Origin: a virus
Strand: one strand, 5' to 3'
IMG/VR virus record: IMGVR_UViG_3300046530_000052
Location: 1-64,000 of that record
Length of the DNA: 64,000 nt
The translations under genes were made by a program, and so were the position numbers. Below, piece by piece: positions 35,546 through 43,865 of this stretch (within the stretch, counting starts at the first letter, position 1; the number at the start of each line of letters is the position of its first letter). The notes under the pieces were generated by a model. That model was given only the letters and a program-made list of their open reading frames with translations. It searched no databases and was not told the DNA's origin.

Positions 35546-36208
35546 ATGTTTATTGCACTTGAAGGGATTGGTGGTACAGGAAAGGGTACTCTGAAAACTC
35601 AGCTGTTCGAGTTGATGGAGAAGAAAGGTATTCCTCATATCAAAACCCGCGAGCCCGGCGGTACTCCCATTGCGGAGCATTTGCGAGAACTGACCCGTAG
35701 CGGGTTCAGGATTGATGGCGGGGTAGAGTTCGCTACTCCAATGGCTACTGCACTGTTGTTCAACGCGGCTCGTAGCGAGCATTGGGCGACACTCATCGAA
35801 CCTGCTCTGAAAGACGATTACTTGGTACTGACTGATCGCTTCTGCGACTCGACCTTCACGTATCAAAGCGTGTTCATGGGTATCGACATCGAGAAGCTGA
35901 AACAGTTACACGACATGGTGATCGGTGTTTACCCAACAATGACTTTCTTGCTGGACTGTCCTGCTGAGATCGCAATGGCTCGGGTAACTGACTTTGAAAA
36001 GAGTCGTGACCAGTTCGACCGCATTGGGGTGGAGAAGCAGGAGCGTATGCGGGAAGTCTATCTGGAGCTCGCTGCCGCGGAACCGCACCGTTACTACGTA
36101 ATTGATGCGTCCGGTACCCCTGAACATGTTTGGGCTCAAGTAGAACCTCTTTTCCTCAAGACAGTACTTCCAAGCGCTGCATTCGCCGAGTACGTCTATA
36201 GCAGTTAA
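35546..36208 (+). CDS. tmk: Thymidylate kinase (dTMP kinase)
   Basis: A 220-aa protein, the usual family length. The P-loop EGIGGTGKGT is at residues 6-15, followed by TREPGGTP (about 34-41), the typical dTMP-binding segment. The DR motif (LTDRFCDSTFTYQ) is near residue 97, and a lid-region arginine-rich part follows. It phosphorylates dTMP to dTDP, supplying dTTP for phage replication. phiKZ and EL also carry a thymidylate kinase. It follows a 60-aa gene by 3 bp. Confidence 0.93.
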   Translation: MFIALEGIGGTGKGTLKTQLFELMEKKGIPHIKTREPGGTPIAEHLRELTRSGFRIDGGVEFATPMATALLFNAARSEHWATLIEPALKDDYLVLTDRFCDSTFTYQSVFMGIDIEKLKQLHDMVIGVYPTMTFLLDCPAEIAMARVTDFEKSRDQFDRIGVEKQERMREVYLELAAAEPHRYYVIDASGTPEHVWAQVEPLFLKTVLPSAAFAEYVYSS

Positions 36209-36221
36209 CAAGGAGTAAATC

Positions 36222-36491
36222 ATGGACAATATCTTCAGACCGTCTACCGCCTTCCCAGCAGTAGAAGATAACCTGTCAGTCTTTCATGATCTGATCGGTA
36301 ATCAGATTGCCAAAGATATCGAGAAGATCGCTGCGGAAGCTTGGGGTAAGTTTGCTGGAACACGGGCTACCCCTGAAGAAGAGCAGTCGTACTTCCGTAA
36401 AGTCTACGAGGCTAAAGCGGTAGAACTCGGTCTTACCCCGGTACGGATTACTCAAACCTTTGATGTCATTGCTACAAGGACGGAAGAGTGA
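36222..36491 (+). CDS. Unrecognised 89-aa protein
   Basis: Starts after CAAGGAGTAAATC with MDNIFRPSTAFPAVEDNLSV. It is acidic, helix-rich and soluble. The stop overlaps the next start (TGATG). No family recognised. Confidence 0.65.
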   Translation: MDNIFRPSTAFPAVEDNLSVFHDLIGNQIAKDIEKIAAEAWGKFAGTRATPEEEQSYFRKVYEAKAVELGLTPVRITQTFDVIATRTEE

Positions 36492-36856
36492 TGGAAAATA
36501 AGAACCTGAAACAGGAACTGGAATGGATCGATAAGAATCCCCAGTACTACAAGAACGCTCAGCATCAGGAAGATGTGAAACACAACATCACGGTTAACTA
36601 CGAGATCCGTGAACTTGAGAGTCAGTTGAATATTGTGGCTATCCATGAGCGAGCTGCGCTGGAGCTGCGCATTGGCGATCTCAAGGATTCTCGTCGTGAA
36701 GTCGATCTGAAGTACTGCTCGATCAAGTGTCCTCCTATTCCGAAAACCAAGGATGAGTTGAAAAATAAAGTAGACTCCAGTAAGCATCTGTCCAACCCAC
36801 GTCGATCACCTATCTCGACTAAGTACCCGGTTGAAAACAAAAAGATTCCTCTCTAG
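36491..36856 (+). CDS. Unrecognised 121-aa protein with possible coiled coil
   Basis: The ATG at 36491 overlaps the preceding stop. The central helix (about residues 35-75) is regular in leucine/isoleucine and charged residues and may form a coiled coil. The C-terminus is basic and proline-containing. No family recognised. Confidence 0.65.
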   Translation: MENKNLKQELEWIDKNPQYYKNAQHQEDVKHNITVNYEIRELESQLNIVAIHERAALELRIGDLKDSRREVDLKYCSIKCPPIPKTKDELKNKVDSSKHLSNPRRSPISTKYPVENKKIPL

Positions 36857-36865
36857 GAGTATTTC

Positions 36866-37363
36866 GTGGAAAAGACTGAACTGCAATACCAGCTGAATGT
36901 TAAGACACTTCGTCAGTTCGAAGAAACGTTCCAAAAGATCCAAACCGAAGTAGCACTGGAAGATCCATGGCAAGGCATGAGTTCTGCTATGGATGTGCTG
37001 GCCAAGAACTTGAAGCCTGGGCAAGTCGTTAAAGCAGTTACTCGGGCTTGGCGTGGTAACAACAGCAGTGACAGTAAGCTGATCGTCATTGGTACTCCTG
37101 CCGGTCCGCTGTGTCTCTATCAGGTTACTCAAGGGAGCAGTACGGGTAAACCGACTATTGAAGAGCGGACGTTCATTCAGCCGCATATTCCCGGTGGTAT
37201 TTACGGGCTGCTTTTCAAGCGGTTGAATAACCCAATGGATCCGGAAGATCTTGCTTGGCTCCTTAATCCGGATGAGCCTGACACCAAGAACATCGGGATC
37301 GACCTGACTTACTTTACCTGTAACCTCGCGCCGGGGTTCAAGTTCAAAGAAGTTGAAGACTAA
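36866..37363 (+). CDS. Unrecognised 165-aa protein, paralogue of 37503 gene
   Basis: GTG start with TAGGAGTATTTC directly upstream. A central block LKPGQVV ... KLIVIGTPAGPLCLYQVTQGSS resembles LKPGEVA ... RMILIGTDLDTVVVYERVTGSS of the gene at 37503. This indicates a duplicated small beta-rich domain. It ends in a long hairpin. Function unknown. Confidence 0.65.
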   Translation: MEKTELQYQLNVKTLRQFEETFQKIQTEVALEDPWQGMSSAMDVLAKNLKPGQVVKAVTRAWRGNNSSDSKLIVIGTPAGPLCLYQVTQGSSTGKPTIEERTFIQPHIPGGIYGLLFKRLNNPMDPEDLAWLLNPDEPDTKNIGIDLTYFTCNLAPGFKFKEVED

Positions 37364-37372
37364 TCGTAATTA

Positions 37373-37400
37373 CCAGTACTTGCCCTTGGGCAAGTACTGG
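37373..37400 (+). terminator. Terminator-like hairpin
   Basis: CCAGTACTTGCCC / GGGCAAGTACTGG, a 13-bp perfect stem with a 2-nt apparent loop, 9 bp after the stop. A T-rich stretch appears only about 17 nt further on. Confidence 0.7.
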
Positions 37401-37448
37401 GGTTATGTATGCTCCTGTTTATTTTTCACTTATAGGGCTTCTCAGGCC

Positions 37449-37463
37449 TATATCATCAGTGTG
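37449..37463 (+). promoter_or_regulatory. Possible promoter, TATATCATCAGTGTG variant
   Basis: It matches the early-type consensus at most positions (TAYAT.A.T.G.GTG), lies between a terminator hairpin and the ATG at 37503, and is placed like the better sites. Two core changes make it weaker evidence. Confidence 0.4.
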
Positions 37464-37502
37464 AATAAAGACCAACCTTTATTTAACCATTAGGAGTTTG
37501 TC

Positions 37503-37967
37503 ATGAGTCTTAAAGCACTTGATGAAAGCATCGAATTGGCTAAACGTTTCGAGAACGTTTTCGCCGCCACCACTCGCGTGTTGGCTTTCCAGGATAACTG
37601 GAGAAGTTCGGTAGGTCCTGGCTATGATGGCGCAGTGAACCTGATCCTCAAACCGGGTGAAGTGGCTCGTACCACTGACCTCGAAAACAAAGTTCGGATG
37701 ATCCTCATTGGGACCGATCTGGACACCGTGGTAGTTTATGAGCGAGTTACTGGTTCCAGTTTCTCTCTTGTGTACAACGCCAACGCTGCACTGGACTTTC
37801 TGCTGGGCGGCAGTTACCTGTCCATTGCACAATTCAGCTTGGTCATCACTGACTACGATATCAAAGAAAATATCGGGACCAGTCTGGCTAATCTGTACAA
37901 CCGTATCGGTCGCCGCAAGGCTCACGCTGCCGATAAGCCACGGGAGCTTAATGCTGTCCCAAAGTGA
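37503..37967 (+). CDS. Unrecognised 154-aa protein, paralogue of 36866 gene
   Basis: ATG after TTAGGAGTTTGTC. It is a soluble protein with a helical N-terminus, then a beta-rich domain sharing LKPGEV and the (I/V)IGT...VTGSS pattern with the gene at 36866. The basic C-terminal tail (RIGRRKAHAADKPRE) could contact nucleic acid. It has its own putative promoter. Function unknown. Confidence 0.65.
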   Translation: MSLKALDESIELAKRFENVFAATTRVLAFQDNWRSSVGPGYDGAVNLILKPGEVARTTDLENKVRMILIGTDLDTVVVYERVTGSSFSLVYNANAALDFLLGGSYLSIAQFSLVITDYDIKENIGTSLANLYNRIGRRKAHAADKPRELNAVPK

Positions 37968-37969
37968 AT

Positions 37970-38010
37970 GCCCAGGTAGAAGGGTTCTTTAACCGTTTTC
38001 TTTCCTGGGC
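37970..38010 (+). terminator. Possible terminator hairpin
   Basis: GCCCAGG (37970-37976) pairs with CCTGGGC (38004-38010), with an inner GGTT/AACC pairing. It lies just after the stop at 37967. There is no clear U-tract after it. Confidence 0.45.
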
Positions 38011-38049
38011 TTCGTAGTACTTAGGATCAATCCTCAACAGGAGTTGCAC

Positions 38050-38493
38050 ATGAAGAAGTTGCTGTTGGCTGCGCTCATGGCGTTTGCAGCTATCACCCCC
38101 ACCGCCCAAGCACAAGACGAGGTGATACTGTTCTGTCGGTTGGACGTTCCCGGAGATGTGTTACTCATTCTCCAGAATGATCCGGATACAGACCTCTGGA
38201 CTGTGCAAGAAGTTTCCGATACGTATCGCAAGAAAGAATCCCACCCCGCTATTAGTGTAGCTATCTCGGTCAGCGGGGCGGAGCCTAATGATGCAACGAT
38301 CGAATTGAGTTTCCCTCAATCTAAAGGCATGTTAGTAGTAACGGCCAGCAAGAAGGACTGGGAACTTAGCGGTCATGTAAAAGAGCTCGATCATGGAAAG
38401 GAAACAAACTATAGGGAATGTAAGCCCAACGGCATGCGTTTCTACATTAATCATAAAGCGCTTCAATCGGAGAACCTCACCCACGTTGACTGA
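38050..38493 (+). CDS. Exported protein with signal peptide, unknown
   Basis: The ATG at 38050 is preceded by AGGAGTTGCAC. Residues 1-22 (MKKLLLAALMAFAAITPTAQ then AQ) form a textbook Sec signal peptide with an A-Q-A cleavage site and no lipobox cysteine, so the product should reach the periplasm. The mature part is about 125 aa, beta-rich, with two cysteines (CRLDVPG, YRECKPNG) that could form a disulfide. It could alter the envelope, block superinfection or inhibit a periplasmic enzyme; none is shown by the sequence. Confidence 0.7.
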   Translation: MKKLLLAALMAFAAITPTAQAQDEVILFCRLDVPGDVLLILQNDPDTDLWTVQEVSDTYRKKESHPAISVAISVSGAEPNDATIELSFPQSKGMLVVTASKKDWELSGHVKELDHGKETNYRECKPNGMRFYINHKALQSENLTHVD

Positions 38494-38499
38494 CCGAAG

Positions 38500-38541
38500 T
38501 AGGGAGTGATAATTCACTCCCTAACTCTCTTATTTTTTTTT
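38500..38541 (+). terminator. Rho-independent terminator
   Basis: TAGGGAGTGA / TCACTCCCTA, a 10-bp perfect stem with a 4-nt loop (38500-38523), then a run of T at 38530-38541. Confidence 0.88.
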
Positions 38542-38553
38542 GTCGGAGTTTGT

Positions 38554-39228
38554 ATGGCAAGTAGGCCCGATACGTTAAAGGACATGACGGTCTTGAAGGA
38601 TATTCACGGGATACTGTCCGCTTATTTCCCTGACCGATTCATTTCGGCGGTCTATGACCACATGCGGGGTAACGATGAGGACAGTTTCAATCACGAGTAC
38701 CTGAGAGACAGTCTGTTTGTCATGCGTCGGTTGATTGAGAGTACAGATGATCTGGAACCGGATGATCCTAAGCTCCTGTACGGCATTATGGCGTTGATGG
38801 AGGCAGGTCACCCCTACACTAGGGATAAACCCTACGAACTGTCTCCAGGGATCTCTTGGGTCTTCCTGAGGCTATATGCACCGGAGGTCTTCAGTAGAGA
38901 TGACCTTGCGTTCATTAGTAAGACCTGTAAACCCCTCATGCCTCAATCCTTGCGTCCTTCCCACCGCGTTAAGTTGCAGCTTATGGTCCACAATACCAAG
39001 CACTTGACTAACGTTGTCCATTTTAAGTACCAAAGACTTTACGACAACTTCACAGGAGGTAAAACACGAAGAAACCCTGATGACAATATGCACGAGCTTT
39101 TCTTAGAGTACTACGGCCCCAATGGGAATGTATGGAGTGCCATTTCAGATTCTGCTAAACGGATTTTCAGCACTGAGGTTGGCAAATTTAAACGAGAAGT
39201 AGAGGCCGCAGTCAAACGTATCCGCTAG
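38554..39228 (+). CDS. Unrecognised 224-aa protein
   Basis: The ATG at 38554 (MASRPDTLKDMTVLKDIHGI) has CGGAG upstream; longer in-frame starts would lie in the terminator. It is a helical, soluble protein with a basic C-terminal helix (REVEAAVKRIR). It is followed after 12 bp by a membrane-anchored protein. No family recognised. Confidence 0.65.
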   Translation: MASRPDTLKDMTVLKDIHGILSAYFPDRFISAVYDHMRGNDEDSFNHEYLRDSLFVMRRLIESTDDLEPDDPKLLYGIMALMEAGHPYTRDKPYELSPGISWVFLRLYAPEVFSRDDLAFISKTCKPLMPQSLRPSHRVKLQLMVHNTKHLTNVVHFKYQRLYDNFTGGKTRRNPDDNMHELFLEYYGPNGNVWSAISDSAKRIFSTEVGKFKREVEAAVKRIR

Positions 39229-39240
39229 GAGAGAACCCTC

Positions 39241-39657
39241 ATGTACGACAGTTTGTATGAAATCGCCATGAACCTTATCTTTTTAGCCGTGTACGCCGCG
39301 CTTGGTCTAGTGTTGCTGTACAGGTACTTAGCTTCCAAGGATTTGGACTATACACTTGTAAAGATCACGAGCGGCTACGTCTTCAGCTTTAAAGTAGGAA
39401 TATTCGCAGGGAAGCTCAAGCTTATTCGACAACGTGGCTGTGCAGTACCGCGTTTCGTTAAGCACCTCGACGGTTGGGAAATAGTCTTTCCCGTCTTCTA
39501 CACCGACAACCAGATCAATTCTTTCATAATGCGAAATAACCCACCCGGAAGTAAGACAGCGTCTCACGCTAAAGACTTAGAAGTCTACCGGGAAGTCGTT
39601 ATCAAGCGGAATGAAAACCTTGTCTGTAAGGCAGGGACGATCTGCAAATTACGCTGA
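39241..39657 (+). CDS. Membrane-anchored 138-aa protein, unknown
   Basis: It starts after TAGGAGAGAACCCTC. One transmembrane segment lies near the N-terminus (about residues 11-30, LIFLAVYAALGLVLLYRYLA), followed by a basic soluble domain. The positive charges after the segment suggest a cytoplasmic C-terminal domain. It forms an operon with the 224-aa gene and ends in a hairpin shared with the tail tube gene. Function unknown. Confidence 0.65.
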   Translation: MYDSLYEIAMNLIFLAVYAALGLVLLYRYLASKDLDYTLVKITSGYVFSFKVGIFAGKLKLIRQRGCAVPRFVKHLDGWEIVFPVFYTDNQINSFIMRNNPPGSKTASHAKDLEVYREVVIKRNENLVCKAGTICKLR

Positions 39658-39667
39658 TGCATAATAA

Positions 39668-39696
39668 CCCCTCCCAGCCTTACGGGCTGGGAGGGG
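39668..39696. terminator. Bidirectional hairpin between convergent genes
   Basis: CCCCTCCCAGCC / GGCTGGGAGGGG, a 12-bp perfect stem with a 5-nt loop, between stops at 39657 and 39723. Confidence 0.8.
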
Positions 39697-39722
39697 GTAC
39701 ACTGCTTTGCTTCTTTTACAAC

Positions 39723-40679
39723 TTAACCCAGGTAACCAACGTCGTCCGCCGAGATCGCACCAGGCATGGCCGCAGCTTCCGCAGCGATACCAGCACCCGC
39801 AGCAACCTGCGCCTTCTCAACGGTCATCTGAGGAATGGTACCGCCCTTCGCAGCGTTGACAGTTGCCGATGGATTAATGAACCCAGCCGGTGCTGCTACT
39901 GCATCAGGGTTGTACAACGGCAGACGCTTGAGGAAGGTCCGGGCGATTTGTTTCACCGCCAGGGTATCCCACTCGAGCAGACCGGTGAACTCCATCTGGA
40001 TGGAACGCATTTCACGCTCAGAGCTCTTGTCACGCTTGATCTCGATCGGAACCAAGGAGCGTGGCATCATCCCGAGGTTCAGAGCAGCGTGAGCAATGTC
40101 GCGCATGTTCCGAGTCGGAGTGAGGTAGATGTTCGAGCAGGACTGGTCATCCAGCAGCATCGGACCTGGATCGTCGAGGATCACGATCTTGGCGTTCTGG
40201 AGTTCCGGGTCCATGATCAACCAACGGCCCCAAACGTCGAACAGCTTGGTGAAGACTTCACCCTCGACGTCGATGGCGGTGTGGGTAACCGAACCCTGGC
40301 TACGAGTAGCGCCAGAAGGAATGGACATGATGTGACCAGTCCACTCAACCGATTGGAAGCTGAAGTCCACGGTCAGACGGAGACCGTCGAAGCTCTGGGA
40401 ACGGTTCTCGAAGAACGCCTTGCAGAGCGACGCGAAGGTCTTACCAGCTGGAAGCCGCGCGAACGCGGCAGGACCGGTAAGCTGGAAGCACCAGCCCATC
40501 TGTTCCAGGTGAGGTTGTTGGTTCAGGTAGTTGTACACCAGACCTGCCCAACCGTAAACACCGTGCAACTCGCCCTTAATAACCGGACGGTTATCCAGGC
40601 CCAACGCCGTGACGAACTCATCACTCGCCGAGTACAGCGTGTCCGCATTACGATGCGGATAGTTAGTGTTGTTAGCCAT
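39723..40679 (-). CDS. Tail tube protein (putative)
   Basis: A 318-aa protein with highly optimised codons, directly downstream of the tail-sheath candidate on the same strand (10 bp gap). This is the sheath-tube pair of contractile phages; in phiKZ these are gp29 and gp30. The middle is beta-rich; the last 60 residues are alanine-rich and probably flexible (AAGAGIAAEAAAMPG). Assignment is from order, size and expression rather than a motif. Confidence 0.55.
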   Translation of the reverse strand: MANNTNYPHRNADTLYSASDEFVTALGLDNRPVIKGELHGVYGWAGLVYNYLNQQPHLEQMGWCFQLTGPAAFARLPAGKTFASLCKAFFENRSQSFDGLRLTVDFSFQSVEWTGHIMSIPSGATRSQGSVTHTAIDVEGEVFTKLFDVWGRWLIMDPELQNAKIVILDDPGPMLLDDQSCSNIYLTPTRNMRDIAHAALNLGMMPRSLVPIEIKRDKSSEREMRSIQMEFTGLLEWDTLAVKQIARTFLKRLPLYNPDAVAAPAGFINPSATVNAAKGGTIPQMTVEKAQVAAGAGIAAEAAAMPGAISADDVGYLG

Positions 40680-40689
40680 GTATCAATCC

Positions 40690-42858
40690 TCAGTTCGAAC
40701 TGTTCAGTTCGTTGCTGTTGTGGGCATAGAGGTCGAACTCCATCATGTACTTCGCCTTGTTGAAGTAGCCGTGAACCACTACGTTCAAAATAGCGAGGTC
40801 GCCGACCTGACCGGAGTCGTACGAGGTTTCAGCCACGATACCTTGAACAGCGCCGCCCAGACCATCACGGCATTGCTCTTCGATCGAGTCCTTCATGATG
40901 GCCTCGTAGGAATCCTGGTCGAGGCTGCGGTCACCCACAACACGCTTCCATTGATCCGCCGAGATCTTCTCGATGCACACGCAGTTGAATACGTTGATCT
41001 CGTCTTTCAAGACCGAGTCAGGGCTTGGGTGAACAGTCGGGAGACCCGGACGATACACCTGACCATTCCAATCCCAAGGGATGAGAGTGGTGTGGCCTTT
41101 GGAGAACCCGTCCGCTTGGATCTCAGGGGATTCGAACTCGATGGTCGAACCGTAGCCGATGGTCAGACGACGGTTGTCACCGGTATCTGGAGCCTTGGCA
41201 ACGTTGACGCGACCGTTATCAGCACCGGCGTAGCCCGCATACTTCTGAGCCTTGTCGATGTTGGCCGAGAAGTACCAGCCGGTAGTTTCACCGGTCAGCT
41301 TAACTTCAGCCTTGTTGATCGACGCACGGCACGCAGGAGTACCCCACTTCTCGGATTCCGGAGTCATCCGCAGGTTGGTGGTCTGCATGTCAGCACGTGC
41401 ATACACCTCATCCAGAGGGTTCGCTTCACCTGGAGTCCAGATGGTGGCGTCCTGTTGGACGAAGATGTCTTTACGAGCGCCCAGGAACTGGACAGCAACG
41501 TCCTTAACTTCTTGGGAGAAGCCAACGTCCCACCAGATCGACTGACGGTTACGGGTAACGTCCTTCTGAGCCGAGCTGTTCACGTAAGTGGTCAAGTCAG
41601 CAACCATCAGGCTGTTGGTGATTTCCCAACCCTGCTTGATGGTAGTCGGCGTTTTCAGGCCAACCAGAAGACCGAACGGATCCGGTACGTTATCCGGAGT
41701 GGTACCAGCAGGAAGCTGACCGGTGTTGTCGAGGAACGGGGACAGGCCACCGCTTACCTTAACAGCGCCGCTGAGGTCCCACTTGATCACGCCAGAGCTG
41801 GTGCACGCGTAGTACGGAGCGCCGGTGTGGTCTTGGCAGGTGAACGGGTTCATCTGCTTGTACTGCTCACCAGGACGACCGGAGTCAACCAGGTTGTCGT
41901 TCACCGGGCTTTCCAGGTGGTACATCAGCTGGCAGAGCGCAGCGATGTTCTCGTGGTAAACCACGGTACCGTTGATCGGAGCCGGGATTGCGCGCTGAGG
42001 ACGGTTGACGTTGGTACCAGTGAAGGTACGGAACGCGTTGTCCAGACCGTACTTGACGTTCTTGACAGTCACGTCGAACAGAGTCGCCGGAACGACTTCG
42101 TTGCTGCTGGACGGCGCTTTAACGAACGAGCGAACGCCAGCCTTGGTGTCAGTGAACTCACGCAGCTGGTACGGGAACACGCCGTTCTTACGAACGAAGT
42201 CCGAAGTCGCGCGCCATGCAGCGGTGGTGTTCTGAACGCCGAACTGGAAGCCGTTGCGGTTGTAATCTTCGCCGACGCCAGCCAGAGCTTCGTACAGTGG
42301 GTAAACCACGGTTTCCGGCGCACCGCCAACAGCAGCGATGGTACGCACTTCCAGCTCACCTGGGAGTTTACCGGTGATGTCGTCCAGTTTGATCTGGATG
42401 TCGATACCCGGAATCGTAGCGCCTTGACCTACGATCGGGATGCGAGCACCGCTGGTGTCGTATTTGAAACGACCGGAAACATCGCGTTCAAATTGCGGTA
42501 CTTCAAGCTGGTAGACGAACGCCGACACTGCCGCACGGGCTTTGACGTTGTTTGCCGACAGACGACGGAAACCGATGGTGCCTTGGGCGCCGTCAGCCAA
42601 CGCTGCGATCAGACGACCGATTGGGCCGTAGTACGGAGTTTCTGGGTCCAGAATGTCACCGAACGTTTTGGCGAAATCTTTGATGGCAACCCATTGGGTA
42701 CCAACTTCCGAGGCCAAACCGCCGATAGGAGACGTACCGGAAATAACAGGAAGGTGAAGCGGAGCCGTGGCAATAGTGACGTCATACTCAGGGACCGATA
42801 CATCATTGATCCCGTTGTTGATCACCGAGCCAGGTACGATCTGGTTGAAAATACTCAT
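40690..42858 (-). CDS. Tail sheath protein (putative)
   Basis: A 722-aa protein, close to phiKZ gp29 (about 700 aa). It begins MSIFNQIVPGSVINNGINDV and the codons are strongly optimised, as expected for a protein present in hundreds of copies. Mixed alpha/beta sequence with several glycine-proline turns and no membrane segment. It is followed by the tube candidate and divergent from further structural genes leading to the terminase, the same arrangement as phiKZ gp25-gp30. Identification depends on synteny and size. Confidence 0.6.
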   Translation of the reverse strand: MSIFNQIVPGSVINNGINDVSVPEYDVTIATAPLHLPVISGTSPIGGLASEVGTQWVAIKDFAKTFGDILDPETPYYGPIGRLIAALADGAQGTIGFRRLSANNVKARAAVSAFVYQLEVPQFERDVSGRFKYDTSGARIPIVGQGATIPGIDIQIKLDDITGKLPGELEVRTIAAVGGAPETVVYPLYEALAGVGEDYNRNGFQFGVQNTTAAWRATSDFVRKNGVFPYQLREFTDTKAGVRSFVKAPSSSNEVVPATLFDVTVKNVKYGLDNAFRTFTGTNVNRPQRAIPAPINGTVVYHENIAALCQLMYHLESPVNDNLVDSGRPGEQYKQMNPFTCQDHTGAPYYACTSSGVIKWDLSGAVKVSGGLSPFLDNTGQLPAGTTPDNVPDPFGLLVGLKTPTTIKQGWEITNSLMVADLTTYVNSSAQKDVTRNRQSIWWDVGFSQEVKDVAVQFLGARKDIFVQQDATIWTPGEANPLDEVYARADMQTTNLRMTPESEKWGTPACRASINKAEVKLTGETTGWYFSANIDKAQKYAGYAGADNGRVNVAKAPDTGDNRRLTIGYGSTIEFESPEIQADGFSKGHTTLIPWDWNGQVYRPGLPTVHPSPDSVLKDEINVFNCVCIEKISADQWKRVVGDRSLDQDSYEAIMKDSIEEQCRDGLGGAVQGIVAETSYDSGQVGDLAILNVVVHGYFNKAKYMMEFDLYAHNSNELNSSN

Positions 42859-42948
42859 ATCGAGTCAGCCTCGTGATGAAATTTGATGGGTGGAGCAATC
42901 GTATGCACCCAATTTTTAGGGCCTTAATGTGTCATTTACACTTAACAC

Positions 42949-42960
42949 ATAACATGTTAT
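42949..42960. promoter_or_regulatory. Perfect 12-bp palindrome before the 293-aa gene
   Basis: ATAACATGTTAT lies in the divergent region between the sheath start (42858) and the ATG at 42978, 17 bp before the latter. It could be an operator or chance; no similar site was noticed elsewhere. Confidence 0.3.
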
Positions 42961-42977
42961 TTAAGGAAATACCGCCC

Positions 42978-43859
42978 ATGCTCATTAATGCTTACGATTC
43001 CTCAGCCGGCAGGGTCTTGCGGTCTCTCCATAAGGTGGATGAAATCATCAAGCTTCTGCACCTAAAGCAGAACCTGACCCCCACCAGTAAGAAAGATGTG
43101 TTTGTTCTGACGTTCGCCAATAACGTTCCGTTTGATACACTTGCATTCCCGATTACGCTGGAAACACATACTCGCGAAACCATCACGGTTTACGACGAGC
43201 GCCCTTACCGAGATAGTCAGAACCGCCCAGTCAATACCAACGACATCACCATCATGAAGCTTTGCGCTTTCCTACAGCAGGACTGTGCGAACAAGAAGTT
43301 GGGTACGTTGAAGAACATGCGGGCTATGACAGCTCGTGGTTTTGCTGAAGGCTTCTCTGCCCGTATCAGCAGCCGGGCTACTCTAACGACTGATGAGACC
43401 AAAGTGTTCAAAGCTTTGGCTGTCTACTACGTCACTTGCTTGATGGAGCTCCAGGGTACCGATCTGACCTTCGTCGGCGTCAACACCATCCGCACCGTTT
43501 ATAACTGGCAGCAGGACTTCAGTCTTGGTGTTATCGAGGACCTTCCTCACATGAAGACTTTGGAGGATCTGCTCAAAGCAATCCACAAAGAGCCAATCCT
43601 TTATAAGCTGAAGGGTACGGACCTCAAGGACTTCATGGCGTTGGGTTCCTCGATCGTATCGACTGCACTGAAAGGTCCGGTTATCGGTGCTGCTCTGGAA
43701 TCCCCTTGCCTGCTGGCAGCTTTTGCCTACGGCGCCTCTAAGTTCAAGTTGTTGAATAAAAGCCCTATGGGTATGGCGTTCGATCCTAAGTACGCAGGCC
43801 AAGCCGCTTTGGAAGCGTTCTGGAAGAACATTGATTACACGTACGACCTGAATCGGTAA
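42978..43859 (+). CDS. Unrecognised 293-aa protein, probably structural
   Basis: The ATG at 42978 (MLINAYDSSAGRVLRSLHKV) has AAGGAAATACCGCCC upstream; in-frame starts further upstream fall in AT-rich intergenic DNA. Helical and soluble, with an alanine/glycine-rich region near residues 245-265. It is 6 bp before the 871-aa structural candidate and divergent from the sheath gene. It is probably part of the tail/head operon; no motif. Confidence 0.65.
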   Translation: MLINAYDSSAGRVLRSLHKVDEIIKLLHLKQNLTPTSKKDVFVLTFANNVPFDTLAFPITLETHTRETITVYDERPYRDSQNRPVNTNDITIMKLCAFLQQDCANKKLGTLKNMRAMTARGFAEGFSARISSRATLTTDETKVFKALAVYYVTCLMELQGTDLTFVGVNTIRTVYNWQQDFSLGVIEDLPHMKTLEDLLKAIHKEPILYKLKGTDLKDFMALGSSIVSTALKGPVIGAALESPCLLAAFAYGASKFKLLNKSPMGMAFDPKYAGQAALEAFWKNIDYTYDLNR

Positions 43860-43865
43860 TCGCCT

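Noticed and set aside
40666-42876. 736-codon open frame antisense to the tail sheath gene
   Set aside because: It mirrors the sheath gene almost exactly; such long antisense frames arise from the strong codon bias of highly expressed genes. No ribosome site, and the protein is arginine/valine-rich nonsense.
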